A stretch of 64,000 nt of DNA, taken from NCBI RefSeq assembly GCF_000826085.1, contig NZ_CCYM01000003.1:1-64000 (forward strand), written 5' to 3'. The notes beneath the pieces were generated by a model. That model was not told where the DNA came from, searched no databases, and saw nothing but the letters and a program-made list of their open reading frames with translations. Below are positions 30,866 to 40,257 of the stretch, one piece after another (within the stretch, counting starts at the first letter, position 1; every line of letters starts with the position of its first letter). A program made the translations under genes and the position numbers. Origin of the DNA: Nigerium massiliense (lineage in GTDB: Bacteria > Actinomycetota > Actinomycetes > Propionibacteriales > Propionibacteriaceae).

Positions 30866-31342
30866 ATGCCACGACCATCCGGCCGCGTCCTGGTCGCTCA
30901 GAACAAGAAGGCCCGGCACGACTACCACATCGGCGATCGCTTCGAGGCGGGCCTCGTGCTCACGGGCACCGAGGTCAAGTCGCTGCGTGAGGGACGGGCG
31001 TCCCTCGTCGAGGGCTTCGTCACCGTGGACGACGGCGAGGCCTGGCTCCGCAACGTGAACATCCCCGAGTACCGCTTCGGCACCTGGACGAACCACGCGC
31101 CCAAGCGCAACCGCAAGCTGCTGCTCCACCGCAAGCAGATCGACAAGCTGGAGCGCGAGACCGACAACTCGGGGCGCACGGTGGTCCCGCTGTCGCTGTA
31201 CTTCTCCGACGGCTACGCCAAGGTCGAGATCGCCGTCGCCACCGGCAAGAAGGACTGGGACAAGCGCCAGGCCATCGCCGAGCGCGACGCGAACCGCGAG
31301 GCGCAGCGCGCCCTCGCCGCCCGGAACAGGGGACGTCGATGA
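30866..31342 (+). CDS. smpB: SsrA-binding protein SmpB
   Basis: 158 aa. It binds tmRNA and brings it to stalled ribosomes. The family signature [20 protein letters not shown] is at the N-terminus, [10 protein letters not shown] follows and the C-terminal basic tail ([15 protein letters not shown]) that reads the empty mRNA channel is intact. ATG 30866 has GGGGAGGGA upstream; an in-frame GTG at 30830 is ignored. The partner RNA ssrA starts at 34395. Confidence 0.95.
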   Translation: MPRPSGRVLVAQNKKARHDYHIGDRFEAGLVLTGTEVKSLREGRASLVEGFVTVDDGEAWLRNVNIPEYRFGTWTNHAPKRNRKLLLHRKQIDKLERETDNSGRTVVPLSLYFSDGYAKVEIAVATGKKDWDKRQAIAERDANREAQRALAARNRGRR

Positions 31343-33303
31343 ACCTCGCCACGAGCACGTCCGGGCGCCCCGACGCCCTGTCGTCAGCGCACGCCGCGCC
31401 CACCGCACCGGCGGCGGTGACGGCGCGGTCTAACTCCCCCCGCATCCCAACCGTGGCGGCCCGCCTCGTCGTGGCTGTCCTGCTCGCCCTGGGGGCAGTG
31501 ATCGGCTTCGCCCGCCCGGCGATGGCGGCGTCGGACGATCAGTACGACCGCTACGACATCGACTACGTGGTCAACGCGCAGGGCTGGACCGAGGTCACCG
31601 AGACCATCACCCTGCGCTTCGGCTCCCAGTCGGGCCGCCACGGGCTGGAGCGCACGCTGCCCACGCGCGAGCCGTACGACGACGACCAGGACGTCGTGTT
31701 CGAGATCCCGCGCAACAGCATCAAGGTCACCTCGCCCGACTCGGGCGTCTCGACGGCGACGTCCATCAGCACGGACGACAACGGCCGCGACCAGGGCCTG
31801 CGGCTGCGCGTCGGCGACGCGAACCGGCGCATCAGCGCCCCGACGGCCACCTACGTGTTGAAGTATCAGGTGCGCGGCTGGCTGCGCAGCCCGAATAACA
31901 CCCCGCAGCTGTACGTGGACGCCTTCGGCTCCGATCACCCGGCCGTCCGCTCCTCGACGGTCACCCTCACGGTGCCGGGCGGCGTGACCCAGACCGACTG
32001 CTTCGTCGGCGCCGTCCGATCGAACCAGAGCTGCGCCTCCGACACGGTCGGCGCCGACGGAAAGGCGACCTTCAAGGCCACCAACCTCGCCGACGGGGAG
32101 CTGTTCACGATCGTGGCCGGCATCAAGCCCGGCCAGGTGAGCCAGGCGACACCGATCCTCGTGGAGCGCTACGGCCTGGCCGAGGAGCGCGCGCGGAACA
32201 CCGCGCTGGGGGCCGGCGCCGGCGTCTCCCTGCTGGCGCCCATCCTCGGCTTCCTCTACTACCGCCGCCGCGGACGCGACGAGCGCTTCGCGGGGCTGCC
32301 GCCCGGCACGTTCCCGGGTCGCGGCCAGGCCGCGACCACCGTGGCCGACACCGGCAAGGTGGAGGTGCCCGTCGCGTTCAGCCCGCCACGGCTGCCGCTG
32401 ACGTACTCGGGTTACCTGTTCGACCGCGAGCACAAGATCGAGCACCTGACCGCCACCCTGGTCGGTCTCGCCGTGGCGGGGGCCGTCCGGCTGCGCACCG
32501 ACGGGGAGAGCCCCATCGTGGAGCCGCGCGACCCGAGCCGCATCCCCGACGAGCCGAGCCGGCTCCTGTACGAGCGGCTCTTCGGTTACGACCAGCGGCC
32601 GATCGCCCTCAACGTCCCCGGCGAGATGGACAAGGCGCGCCGTGAGCTGAACCGCGATGCCGAACTCGCCGCGGCGCGCAACGGATGGTTCCGCAACCTG
32701 CCCGGGCGCGCCCAGGTCGGGGGCGGTGCGGGCTTGCTCATCATGGTGCTGGTCGCGATCGTCTTCTTCGGCGGGGGAGCGGGAGCGCTGCTGTGGTTCG
32801 CCCTTCCGGTCGTCGGCATGGTTCTGCTGACCGCGATGGTGGTGGGCAGCAAGATGCGCAAGGGTCAACGTTCGGCGACGGGCCGCGCGCTCACCGACCA
32901 GATCGAAGGTTTCCGGCGCTACATCGCGACCGCCGAGGCCGACCAGCTGCGGTTCGAGGAGAGCGAGGGGGACATCTTCAGCCGCTACCTACCCTGGGCG
33001 ATCCTGTTCGGGCTGACCGAGCGCTGGGTGAAGGTGTGCGAGCGCGCCGTTCAGCTTGGCATCCTCAACGAGCCTCGCGGCGATTGGTACGGGGCCACCG
33101 GCTGGGATCCCACCTTCATGCTGTGGAACCTCAGCCTGTGGAACTCCGGCATGAACACCACCGCGCTGCCGGCCCCCGACACCGGCGCCGGCGGAGGGAA
33201 CTTCAACTTCGGCTCCGGCTCCGGGTTCGGCGGCGGCTCCGGCTTCGGGGGCGGCGGCTTCTCCGGCGGCGGCTTCGGGGGCGGCGGCTCGGGCAGCTGG
33301 TAG
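31339..33303 (+). CDS. DUF2207 family membrane protein
   Basis: 654 aa. An N-terminal hydrophobic segment (~43-64) is a signal or anchor. The extracellular DUF2207 domain (~65-285; [31 protein letters not shown]) is followed by a membrane segment (~292-312), a cytoplasmic part, a hydrophobic pair (~470-510) and a Gly/Phe/Ser-rich tail ([17 protein letters not shown]) typical of the family. The function is unknown. ATG overlaps the smpB stop (ATGA), suggesting coupling. It converges with the FKBP gene with a 1-bp gap. Confidence 0.85.
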   Translation: MNLATSTSGRPDALSSAHAAPTAPAAVTARSNSPRIPTVAARLVVAVLLALGAVIGFARPAMAASDDQYDRYDIDYVVNAQGWTEVTETITLRFGSQSGRHGLERTLPTREPYDDDQDVVFEIPRNSIKVTSPDSGVSTATSISTDDNGRDQGLRLRVGDANRRISAPTATYVLKYQVRGWLRSPNNTPQLYVDAFGSDHPAVRSSTVTLTVPGGVTQTDCFVGAVRSNQSCASDTVGADGKATFKATNLADGELFTIVAGIKPGQVSQATPILVERYGLAEERARNTALGAGAGVSLLAPILGFLYYRRRGRDERFAGLPPGTFPGRGQAATTVADTGKVEVPVAFSPPRLPLTYSGYLFDREHKIEHLTATLVGLAVAGAVRLRTDGESPIVEPRDPSRIPDEPSRLLYERLFGYDQRPIALNVPGEMDKARRELNRDAELAAARNGWFRNLPGRAQVGGGAGLLIMVLVAIVFFGGGAGALLWFALPVVGMVLLTAMVVGSKMRKGQRSATGRALTDQIEGFRRYIATAEADQLRFEESEGDIFSRYLPWAILFGLTERWVKVCERAVQLGILNEPRGDWYGATGWDPTFMLWNLSLWNSGMNTTALPAPDTGAGGGNFNFGSGSGFGGGSGFGGGGFSGGGFGGGGSGSW

Positions 33304-33304
33304 G

Positions 33305-33673
33305 TCAGGCGACCCCGACGAGATCGCAGACGAAGATCAGCGTCTCGTTGGGCTTGATGACGCCGCCGGCGCCCCGAGCGCCGTAGCCCAGGTGCGGCGG
33401 GATGGTGATGCGGCGGCGTCCGCCGACCTTCATGCCGACGAGGCCGTCGTCCCACCCCTTGATGACCTGGCCCGCACCCAGGTTGAACACGAGGGGCTCG
33501 CCGCGGTCGTAGCTCGCATCGAACTCCTCGCCGCTGCTGTGGGCCACGCCCACGTAGTGCACGGCGATGCGCTTGCCGCGGACGGCTTCGGGGCCGGTCC
33601 CGACCTCGAGGTCGTCGATGACGAGCTCGGTGGGGGCGGGGCCGGTGGGGATCTCAACGTCAGGCTTGTCCAT
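33305..33673 (-). CDS. FKBP-type peptidyl-prolyl cis-trans isomerase
   Basis: 122 aa single-domain FKBP with no signal peptide, so cytoplasmic. Core residues VHYVGVAHSSGEEFDASYDR, FNLGAGQVIKGWDDGLVGM and IPPHLGYGARG are the standard active-site strands and loop. It accelerates prolyl isomerisation in protein folding. On the minus strand TAGGCT (33681-33686) lies 7 nt before the ATG, suggesting a leaderless mRNA. Confidence 0.93.
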   Translation of the reverse strand: MDKPDVEIPTGPAPTELVIDDLEVGTGPEAVRGKRIAVHYVGVAHSSGEEFDASYDRGEPLVFNLGAGQVIKGWDDGLVGMKVGGRRRITIPPHLGYGARGAGGVIKPNETLIFVCDLVGVA

Positions 33674-33750
33674 GGCCCGAAGCCTAGGGTCCGGGGGTCG
33701 TCCGGGGGAAACCGGATCCGCCAGGCGGGCTTGGTCGGCACACTGGAGGT

Positions 33751-34317
33751 ATGAGTTCCCTGTTTCCGTCTCCCGCCACCACCGTGACCACCCAGGAGCG
33801 CCAGCGCGCCGAGGGCCTGCTCAAGGACGCCTACGCGCAGGGGCGCATCGACGAGGTCGAGCTGGACGAGCGCATGACGCTGGTGCTGGGCTCGGAGCAG
33901 CGGACCGACCTGATGCGCGCGTGCTCGGGCGTCGTCCCCGTCCAGGCCATGATCCCGCCGATCCCGCGTCCCGCCGTGACGCGCGGAACCGGGCTTGCGT
34001 CCCTGGCGCACTTCTCGGCCCTGTTCACCTGGATCATCGGGCCGTGGCTCGCCTATCAGGTCGCCGCCCCGGGCAGCTACGCGCGCCGCGAGGCCGCCAA
34101 GGCGTTCAACTTCCAGGTCGTCGCGTCGGTGCTGGCGGTCGTGACGGGCGTCGTCGCGAGTCTCTTGACCGAGTCGGTCGGCGTCGTGATGGTGATCGGG
34201 TGGCTCGGCTGGTTCCTGTTGACCGTGTTCGGCGGGGTGCGCGCGGCGGGCGGCTCCGACTGGCGCAATCCGGTCACCCGCGTCATCAACTGGCAGGTGC
34301 TCGATCCGCAGCGCTGA
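33751..34317 (+). CDS. DUF1707 and DUF4870 domain membrane protein
   Basis: 188 aa. Residues ~14-60 (TTQERQRAEGLLKDAYAQGR..DELDERM-type pattern) are a DUF1707/SHOCT-like module. Residues ~85-175 are a DUF4870 integral membrane domain with three hydrophobic helices (SLAHFSALFTWIIGPWLAY, VVASVLAVVTGVVASLL, VVMVIGWLGWFLLTVFGG). Function unknown. GGAGG precedes the ATG. Divergent from the FKBP gene. Confidence 0.8.
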   Translation: MSSLFPSPATTVTTQERQRAEGLLKDAYAQGRIDEVELDERMTLVLGSEQRTDLMRACSGVVPVQAMIPPIPRPAVTRGTGLASLAHFSALFTWIIGPWLAYQVAAPGSYARREAAKAFNFQVVASVLAVVTGVVASLLTESVGVVMVIGWLGWFLLTVFGGVRAAGGSDWRNPVTRVINWQVLDPQR

Positions 34318-34326
34318 GTCGCCCGG

Positions 34327-34355
34327 TTCAACGCGGGCCGAGCGTGGAGTATGCT
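34327..34355 (+). promoter_or_regulatory. ssrA promoter
   Basis: TTCAAC (34327-34332) and TATGCT (34350-34355) are 17 bp apart, about 40 nt before mature tmRNA. The 5' leader would be removed by RNase P. Confidence 0.5.
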
Positions 34356-34394
34356 GGTCCGACGCCGGGCTGCAGGGCTCGGCACAACTCAACA

Positions 34395-34763
34395 GGGGGT
34401 GACTGGTTTCGACTTGGGACGGTAGTCCCAGGGGAAGCGGGCCGAGGATCCAGGGACATCTCGTTAACGACTCCTGGAAACTAATAACTGCCGAATCCAA
34501 TCGCGCAGACTTCGCTCTCGCTGCCTGATACAGCGATCGAAGGGTCAGCCCGGGCGTAGCCTTCCGCCCGGTTCCTGGCCTCATTCAGAAGGCTTGCTGA
34601 TCAGCTGACGCCTTAGCGGCTGATCGGGACTTTTCTAGGGCTGGGCTCGTCCACCACTTGCTGGTGTAGAGGGTGGGAGCCGAGTAGAACGCCACCGCCA
34701 GCTGCGCCCGGAGAAGACCTGGTTCGCCTCTTGAGGACGCGGGTTCGATTCCCGCCACCTCCA
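34395..34763 (+). ncRNA. ssrA: transfer-messenger RNA (tmRNA)
   Basis: 369 nt. The 5' end GGGGGTG pairs with CACCTCC at the 3' end to form the acceptor stem, and GGGTTCGATTCCCGCC gives the T-arm. The tag frame begins with GCC at 34490 and encodes AESNRADFALAA before TGA at 34526-34528; it ends in the usual ALAA degradation signal and resembles other propionibacterial tags. With SmpB it frees stalled ribosomes. CCA is not encoded. Confidence 0.97.
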
Positions 34764-34778
34764 CCCCGTGTGAGCGCC

Positions 34779-34809
34779 AAGCGCCCGGCCCCTGAGGGTC
34801 CGGGCGCTT
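34779..34809 (+). terminator. ssrA terminator
   Basis: AAGCGCCCGG (34779-34788) pairs perfectly with CCGGGCGCTT (34800-34809), and inner C-G pairs can extend the stem. It begins 15 nt after tmRNA. Confidence 0.75.
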
Positions 34810-34878
34810 CGTCGTTGCGGCCCCGACCCGCTCGGGGGTTGTCCGCCTGGCAGGATGAGGGGCGGAAAGGGGACGCGG

Positions 34879-35442
34879 ATGACGACATCGCCGATCGAGC
34901 CGGGGCTGCTGCTCGTCTCGAGCCCGGCCCTGAGCGACGGTGTGTTCGATCAGGCCGTCGTGTTCGTCCTCGACGCGGACGCCTCCGGCGCCCTGGGCGT
35001 CCGGCTGGACCGGCTGAGCGGCTTCGATCTGGAGACCGCGCTCCCGGGCTGGGCCGCGCTGGCCAGCTTCCCGGCCGTCCTCTTCGACGGCGGACCCGTC
35101 TCGCCCGAGGGCGCCATCTGCCTGGCCGCCCCGCTCAACGACGGCGAGGAGCCGCCGGGGTGGCGTCCGCTGTACGGCGGCATCGGCCTGCTGCACCTGG
35201 ACACCCCGCTGGAGATCGCCGCGGGCGCCTACCGTGACCTGCGCGTCTTCGCGGGGTATGCCGGCTGGGGACCCGGTCAGCTCGATGCGGAGCTGGATCG
35301 GGGCTTGTGGCACGCTGTCAGCACCCGCTACTCCGATGTCTTCGACCCCGACCCGTCGACACTGTGGCGGCGCGTGCTCCGCAGGCAGGGTGGAGCACTA
35401 TCCTTACTGGCAGGGTGGACCGCCACCCCCGAACTGAACTAG
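34879..35442 (+). CDS. YqgE/AlgH family protein
   Basis: 187 aa. The N-terminus PGLLLVSSPALSDGVFDQAVVFVL and the segment VFAGYAGWGPGQLDAEL are diagnostic of YqgE/AlgH (DUF179). Its biochemical role is unknown. ATG 34879 is chosen because GGAAAGGGGA precedes it; an in-frame ATG at 34855 has no binding site. It is 13 bp before mtrA and may be cotranscribed. Confidence 0.88.
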   Translation: MTTSPIEPGLLLVSSPALSDGVFDQAVVFVLDADASGALGVRLDRLSGFDLETALPGWAALASFPAVLFDGGPVSPEGAICLAAPLNDGEEPPGWRPLYGGIGLLHLDTPLEIAAGAYRDLRVFAGYAGWGPGQLDAELDRGLWHAVSTRYSDVFDPDPSTLWRRVLRRQGGALSLLAGWTATPELN

Positions 35443-35455
35443 AAGGAAGTGAACG

Positions 35456-36172
35456 GTGCCCGATTCCGCCAAGGCTCTCACCGGTAGCCGCGTGCTCGTG
35501 GTCGACGATGATTCTGCCCTCGCCGAGATGCTGCAGATCGTGCTGCAGGCGTCCGGCCTCGAAACAGACTGGGTGGGCCGCGGCGACGAGGCGTTGGAGG
35601 CGTTCCGGCGCTTCCGCCCCGATCTGGTGCTCCTCGACCTGATGCTTCCCGGGCTCGACGGCGTCGACGTGTGCCGCGAGCTGCGCGCCGAGTCCGACGT
35701 GCCGATCGTCATGCTGACCGCGAAGTCCGACACCCAGGACGTCGTCGCGGGGCTCGAGGCGGGCGCCGACGACTACGTGGCGAAGCCGTTCAAGACCCAG
35801 GAGCTGCTGGCCCGGGTCAAGACCCGGCTGCGCCGTTCGGGCACCGAGGGCGACGAGCAGACGGTGCTGCGCATCGGCGACCTCGTCATCGACGTCGAGG
35901 CCCACACGGTGCACCGCGGGGAGACCGCGATCGCGCTGACCCCGCTCGAGTTCGAGCTGTTGCTGGCGCTGGCCCGCAAGCCGCGCCAGGCGTTCACCCG
36001 CGAGCTGTTGCTGCAGGAGGTCTGGGGCTACCGGCACCCCGGCGACACCCGGCTCGTCAACGTGCACGTGCAGCGGCTGCGCTCGAAGATCGAGAAGGAC
36101 CCTGAGCACCCTGAGATCATCGTGACGGTGCGCGGCATCGGCTACCGGGCGGGGACTCCGTCGGCCGCATGA
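35456..36172 (+). CDS. mtrA: response regulator MtrA
   Basis: 238 aa OmpR/PhoB-type regulator. The receiver (10-125) has the acidic triplet VVDDDS, phospho-acceptor Asp61 (VLLDLMLPG), Thr in MLTAKSD and Lys in AKPFKTQELL. The winged helix (~145-235) includes FELLLALARKPRQAF and VNVHVQRLRSKIEKDPEHP. It is nearly identical in pattern to mycobacterial MtrA, which controls cell-wall hydrolase and division genes. GTG start with AAGGAAGTGAA upstream. Overlaps mtrB by 4 nt. Confidence 0.95.
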   Translation: MPDSAKALTGSRVLVVDDDSALAEMLQIVLQASGLETDWVGRGDEALEAFRRFRPDLVLLDLMLPGLDGVDVCRELRAESDVPIVMLTAKSDTQDVVAGLEAGADDYVAKPFKTQELLARVKTRLRRSGTEGDEQTVLRIGDLVIDVEAHTVHRGETAIALTPLEFELLLALARKPRQAFTRELLLQEVWGYRHPGDTRLVNVHVQRLRSKIEKDPEHPEIIVTVRGIGYRAGTPSAA

Positions 36173-37725
36173 CCGCTCTGCGCCGCGTTCTGGGTGCGCC
36201 GAAACGGCTCTGGGCGAACTCGCTGCCCTTCCGCACGGTGGTCAGCGTCATCGTGGCGAGCCTCCTCGTGCTGGCCGTCACCGGCGCCGTCCTGCTGTAC
36301 CAGTCCGAACGCGGCGTGGTGGAGGCGAAGACCCAGGAGTCGGTAGCCGAGGCGTCCTCGACCATCGAGTGGATGCAGAACCAGCTGCGCAGCAGCGACC
36401 TGCGCGGGACGAACGTCGACGCCCTGCTCATGACCATCACCCGGGAAGCGGCCGACCGCGGCAACGTGGCGGACGTCTACTCGGTCGTCACCGAGATCGG
36501 CTCCGCGGACGCCGCGTCGGCCGGCGTGGACGTCGACTCGGTGCCCGCCGAGATCCGGCAGCGGGTGCGGGCGGCGAGCCCGGGGGAGATATTCACCACC
36601 CCCACCGAGATCCGCTACACCGACGGCCGCGACCCCGAGCCCGGCGTCGTCGTGGCCGGCACGCTGGGATCCCAGGCCTTCGGGCACTACCCGGTCTACT
36701 TCCTGTTCACGATGAACCAGGAGGTCGAGACGGCCGAGCTCGTGCGCCGGGCCGCGCTGGTCAGCGGCGTCATCTTCCTGCCGTTGATGGCGATGATCAT
36801 GTACCTCATCAGCACCCAGATCCTGCGGCCCGTGCGCGCGGCCCGGCGCGCGGCCGAGCGGATGGCCTCCGGAAACCTGGAGGCACGGATGAACGAGGAG
36901 GGCCCCGCCGACACCGCCGGGCTGGCCCGCTCGATGAACCACCTCGCCGCCGAGCTGAGCCGACGCATCGGCGAGCTCGAGGACCTGTCCCGGGTGCAGC
37001 AGCAGTTCGTCTCCGACGTTTCCCACGAGCTCCGCACTCCGCTGACGACCGTGCGGATGGCGGCCGACGTCATCTACGCCGAGCGCGACGACCTCCCGCT
37101 GGTCACCGCCCGGTCGGCCGAGCTGCTCAACCGCGAGGTCGACCGCTTCGAGACGCTGCTGACCGACCTGCTCGAGATCTCCCGCTTCGACGCCGGAGCC
37201 GCGCTGTTGGCGATCGAGGAGAACGATCTGGCCGACGTCGTGGCCGAGGAGGTCGAGGCGCAGCAGCCGCTCGCCGACAGCTACGGGAGCGAACTCGTCG
37301 TGCACGTGGACGGACCCTGCGTGGCACAGTTCGACGCCCGCCGCATCCGCCGCATCGTCAGCAACCTGCTGTCCAACGCGATCGAACACGGCGAGGGGCG
37401 CCCCGTCGAGGCCACGGTGGTCGCCGACGATCAGGCGGTGGCCGTCGCGGTGCGCGACCACGGCATCGGCCTGACCCCCGAGCAGGCCGAGAAGGTGTTC
37501 GACCGGTTCTGGCGGGCCGATCCCTCGCGGGTGCGCACGGTCGGCGGCACCGGCCTCGGGCTGGCCATCGCGCTGGAGAACGCCGAGCTGCACCACGGCT
37601 GGCTCGACGTCTGGGGTCGGCCCGGGCGGGGCGCCCAGTTCCGGCTGACGCTGCCCCGGCACCCCGGCCGGCCGCTGGTCCGGTCCCCGCTGCCGCTCGT
37701 GCCCGAGGGGGAGGAGGGCCGATGA
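36169..37725 (+). CDS. mtrB: sensor histidine kinase MtrB
   Basis: 518 aa. First membrane helix at ~23-45, extracytoplasmic sensor to ~195, second helix at ~198-222 (AALVSGVIFLPLMAMIMYLI), HAMP (~222-275), HisKA with phospho-His286 (VSDVSHELRTPL) and an ATPase domain with NLLSNAIEHGEG, VRDHGIGL and GGTGLGLAIA. It phosphorylates MtrA. ATG overlaps the mtrA stop; its stop overlaps lpqB. Confidence 0.95.
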   Translation: MTALRRVLGAPKRLWANSLPFRTVVSVIVASLLVLAVTGAVLLYQSERGVVEAKTQESVAEASSTIEWMQNQLRSSDLRGTNVDALLMTITREAADRGNVADVYSVVTEIGSADAASAGVDVDSVPAEIRQRVRAASPGEIFTTPTEIRYTDGRDPEPGVVVAGTLGSQAFGHYPVYFLFTMNQEVETAELVRRAALVSGVIFLPLMAMIMYLISTQILRPVRAARRAAERMASGNLEARMNEEGPADTAGLARSMNHLAAELSRRIGELEDLSRVQQQFVSDVSHELRTPLTTVRMAADVIYAERDDLPLVTARSAELLNREVDRFETLLTDLLEISRFDAGAALLAIEENDLADVVAEEVEAQQPLADSYGSELVVHVDGPCVAQFDARRIRRIVSNLLSNAIEHGEGRPVEATVVADDQAVAVAVRDHGIGLTPEQAEKVFDRFWRADPSRVRTVGGTGLGLAIALENAELHHGWLDVWGRPGRGAQFRLTLPRHPGRPLVRSPLPLVPEGEEGR

Positions 37726-39413
37726 GGCGACGCGTCGCTGCCGTGCTGGCCTGCCTGACGGCGCTGTCCGCCGGCTGCACCGCGGTGCCCACGTCCGGGC
37801 CCGTGGTCCCCGTGCCGGCGGAACCGAACCCGGTCAACCCCGGCGTCCGCGTCAACCCGCATCCGCCGACCCGCGGCGAGAGCGCCGAGGATGTCGTGGA
37901 CGGTTTCGTCGCCGCGATGGCCTCCTACGAGACCGGCTACGAGGTCGCCCGGGAATACCTCACGCCCGAGGCGGCAGCGCGTTGGGACCCGCGCGCGGGC
38001 GTCCAGGTGTATGAGCAGAAGGCCGCCCCGACCCTGACCGGCGGCCGCTACGTCCTGTCCACGCAACGTCTCGGCGCCGTGAACTCCGAGGGGATCTTCC
38101 GGCAGGCCACCGGCACGATCACCCACGACTTCGGCGTCGTCCGGGACGCCTCGGGGGAGTGGCGGATCGCCAACCCGCCGACCGGCCTGCTGGTGTCGCA
38201 GTCGATCTTCTCCACGTCGTTCCTGCGGATCAACGCGTACCACTACGACCCGAGCGGGCAGTGGCTCGTGCCGGAACCGCACTACTTCCCGCGGGGACCG
38301 CACGCCCGCGATCGCGCCGCCGCGGCCGTCCTGGGCGGTCCCGCCGCCTGGCTGGCGCCGTCGGTGCAGGCCGGCCCCACCCTCGACCTCGACTCCACCG
38401 AGGTGGACGCCGCGGGCGTCGTCACCGTGAAGGTGAAGCCGACGGCGTCCCCGTTGCCGGACGCGGAGGAGCAGCGGGTGGTGACCCGCATGGTCTGGAC
38501 GTTCCGGCAGTTCCCCTACGTGACCAAGTTGCGGGTGCTGTCGGCCGACGGCACGCCCTGGACGTTCCCGGGAAATCCGGGCGGCACGGTCCCGATGTCG
38601 TTCGGGCTGGACGCCTCGCCGGTGGCCGCCCAGACGTCGCGCCAGCTGTTCGCGATCCGTAACGGGCGGCTCGTGCGGGTGCTCGACATCGAGCAGAACA
38701 CCAACGTCCTCGGGGCCGCCCCCGGCGCGACCGGCCTCACCGCGGCGGCCGTCCGTGGCGACGCCGTGCAGGCGGCGGTCGTGCAGAACGGGCGCACGCT
38801 GGCGCTCGCGGGGGTCACCGAGCCGTCGCTGCAGCCGATCCTGACCGCCAAGTCCATCGGGCGGCCGCACTTCTCCCGGCAGGGTGAGGTGTTCGCGCCC
38901 GTCGACGGCGGCCTGCGGGTGTATGCGAACGGCGCCTGGACCAGCCTCACCGTCGGCGGCCTCCCGGACGGGGCGGTCACCAACGTCCGGGTGGCCCCGG
39001 ACGGCACCCGGCTCGCACTGGTCGTGCGACGCACCGACGGGCGCTGCGCCGCCGGCATCGCCCGCATCGAGCGCCACGACGGGCGGATCCGCGTCGCGGG
39101 CTGGACCGAGTTGGGGGTGCGGCAACTGTCGGGTGACAACCCGTCCGTCACCGACGTGGCGTGGGCCTCCGACAGCGAGGTGCTGCTCGTCACCTCGATC
39201 AATGGCGGTACGAGCGTCGTCCACTCCGACCAGGAGGGCGCCCAGTCGAACACCATGGGGCCGGCGGGCGCCACCGGCATCTCGGTGCTGGCGGGCGCGC
39301 CCGGGGTGGCGCCGGTCGTGCGGCTGGCCGACTCAGAGACCATGCGTTACTCCTCCAACATGCGCTGGTTGCCGCTGGAAGGCGCGACCAGCTCGGTCCT
39401 CTATCCCGGCTGA
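37722..39413 (+). CDS. lpqB: MtrAB-associated lipoprotein LpqB
   Basis: 563 aa. Lipobox LSAGC with the lipidated Cys19. The N-terminal GerMN-like region is followed by the LpqB beta-propeller (family blocks NPPTGLLVSQSIF, HYDPSGQWLVPEPHYFPR, FPYVTKLRVLSADGTPW). In mycobacteria LpqB binds MtrB and tunes MtrA signalling. ATG overlaps the mtrB stop (ATGA). The same frame is open within mtrB but only this start gives a lipoprotein signal. Confidence 0.94.
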   Translation: MRRRVAAVLACLTALSAGCTAVPTSGPVVPVPAEPNPVNPGVRVNPHPPTRGESAEDVVDGFVAAMASYETGYEVAREYLTPEAAARWDPRAGVQVYEQKAAPTLTGGRYVLSTQRLGAVNSEGIFRQATGTITHDFGVVRDASGEWRIANPPTGLLVSQSIFSTSFLRINAYHYDPSGQWLVPEPHYFPRGPHARDRAAAAVLGGPAAWLAPSVQAGPTLDLDSTEVDAAGVVTVKVKPTASPLPDAEEQRVVTRMVWTFRQFPYVTKLRVLSADGTPWTFPGNPGGTVPMSFGLDASPVAAQTSRQLFAIRNGRLVRVLDIEQNTNVLGAAPGATGLTAAAVRGDAVQAAVVQNGRTLALAGVTEPSLQPILTAKSIGRPHFSRQGEVFAPVDGGLRVYANGAWTSLTVGGLPDGAVTNVRVAPDGTRLALVVRRTDGRCAAGIARIERHDGRIRVAGWTELGVRQLSGDNPSVTDVAWASDSEVLLVTSINGGTSVVHSDQEGAQSNTMGPAGATGISVLAGAPGVAPVVRLADSETMRYSSNMRWLPLEGATSSVLYPG

Positions 39414-39459
39414 GTCTCCGCGCTGACAAGGGCTGAAACGCCGGTCCCATCGTGGGGGC

Positions 39460-40134
39460 GTGCCTGTGTCGAGCCTCGCGGCCGCCGCCGCTGACCTTCT
39501 GCTCGGGGGCCGCTGCGCGGTGTGCGGTGTCCCGGGCCGCGCGCTGTGCCCCGGCTGCGCGGCTCTGTTGGCACCCGAGCCGGCCCGCCTGGTCGTGGGC
39601 GGCCTGCCCGTCAGCGCGTCCGGGCTGTACGCCGATGCCCGGCGAGCCGCCCTGATCGCCTACAAGGAACGCGACGCCGCCGGGCTGGCCGCCCCGCTCG
39701 GCGACCTTCTGGGGGACGCCGCGGCAGTCCTGCTGCTCGGGCTCGGCCCGTGGCTGCTCGTGCCGATGCCGTCGTCGCCGGCCGCCGTGCGCTCCCGCGG
39801 GCGCGATGTCACGCTCGCGCTGGCCAGGCGCGCCGCGCGACGACTGCGGTCCGCGGGAACCGGCTGTTCCGCGGCGCCGCTGCTGGCCCACGCCCGCCCG
39901 GTCGCCGATCAGGCCGGCCTGAGCGTCGAGGGGCGTTGGGCGAATCTGGCGGGCAGCATGCGGGTGCGGACGCGGCGCCCGCCCGCGTGCTGCGTGCTCG
40001 TCGACGACATCGTCACCAGCGGGGCCACGCTGCTCGAGGCGGAGCGTGCGCTGCGGGCGGCCGGGCACCGAGTCGCCGGGGCGGCTGTGGTGGCGGTCAC
40101 GCCTCGGCGACATCCTCGCGTGACGGGAGGGTGA
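39460..40134 (+). CDS. ComF family phosphoribosyltransferase-like protein
   Basis: 224 aa. Two N-terminal CxxC motifs (CAVCG, CPGC) may bind zinc. The C-terminal half is a type I phosphoribosyltransferase fold with the PRPP loop CVLVDDIVTSGATLLEA near residues 180-195. ComF proteins serve DNA uptake in competent bacteria, but in Actinobacteria the substrate is unknown. This gene lies between lpqB and hpf as in mycobacteria (Rv3242c). GTG 39460 or 39466 could be the start. Confidence 0.85.
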   Translation: MPVSSLAAAAADLLLGGRCAVCGVPGRALCPGCAALLAPEPARLVVGGLPVSASGLYADARRAALIAYKERDAAGLAAPLGDLLGDAAAVLLLGLGPWLLVPMPSSPAAVRSRGRDVTLALARRAARRLRSAGTGCSAAPLLAHARPVADQAGLSVEGRWANLAGSMRVRTRRPPACCVLVDDIVTSGATLLEAERALRAAGHRVAGAAVVAVTPRRHPRVTGG

Positions 40135-40257
40135 CGCTGTGGTTACCGCCGAGGTGCGCTAGCTTTGCGACATGGCACCTCGCCCGCGGGAAACCGGCTT
40201 CGCCGGGACAGCGCGGCCGGGGTGTCGTTGTTAGTGGCACCTAGACAGGAGGAAGAC

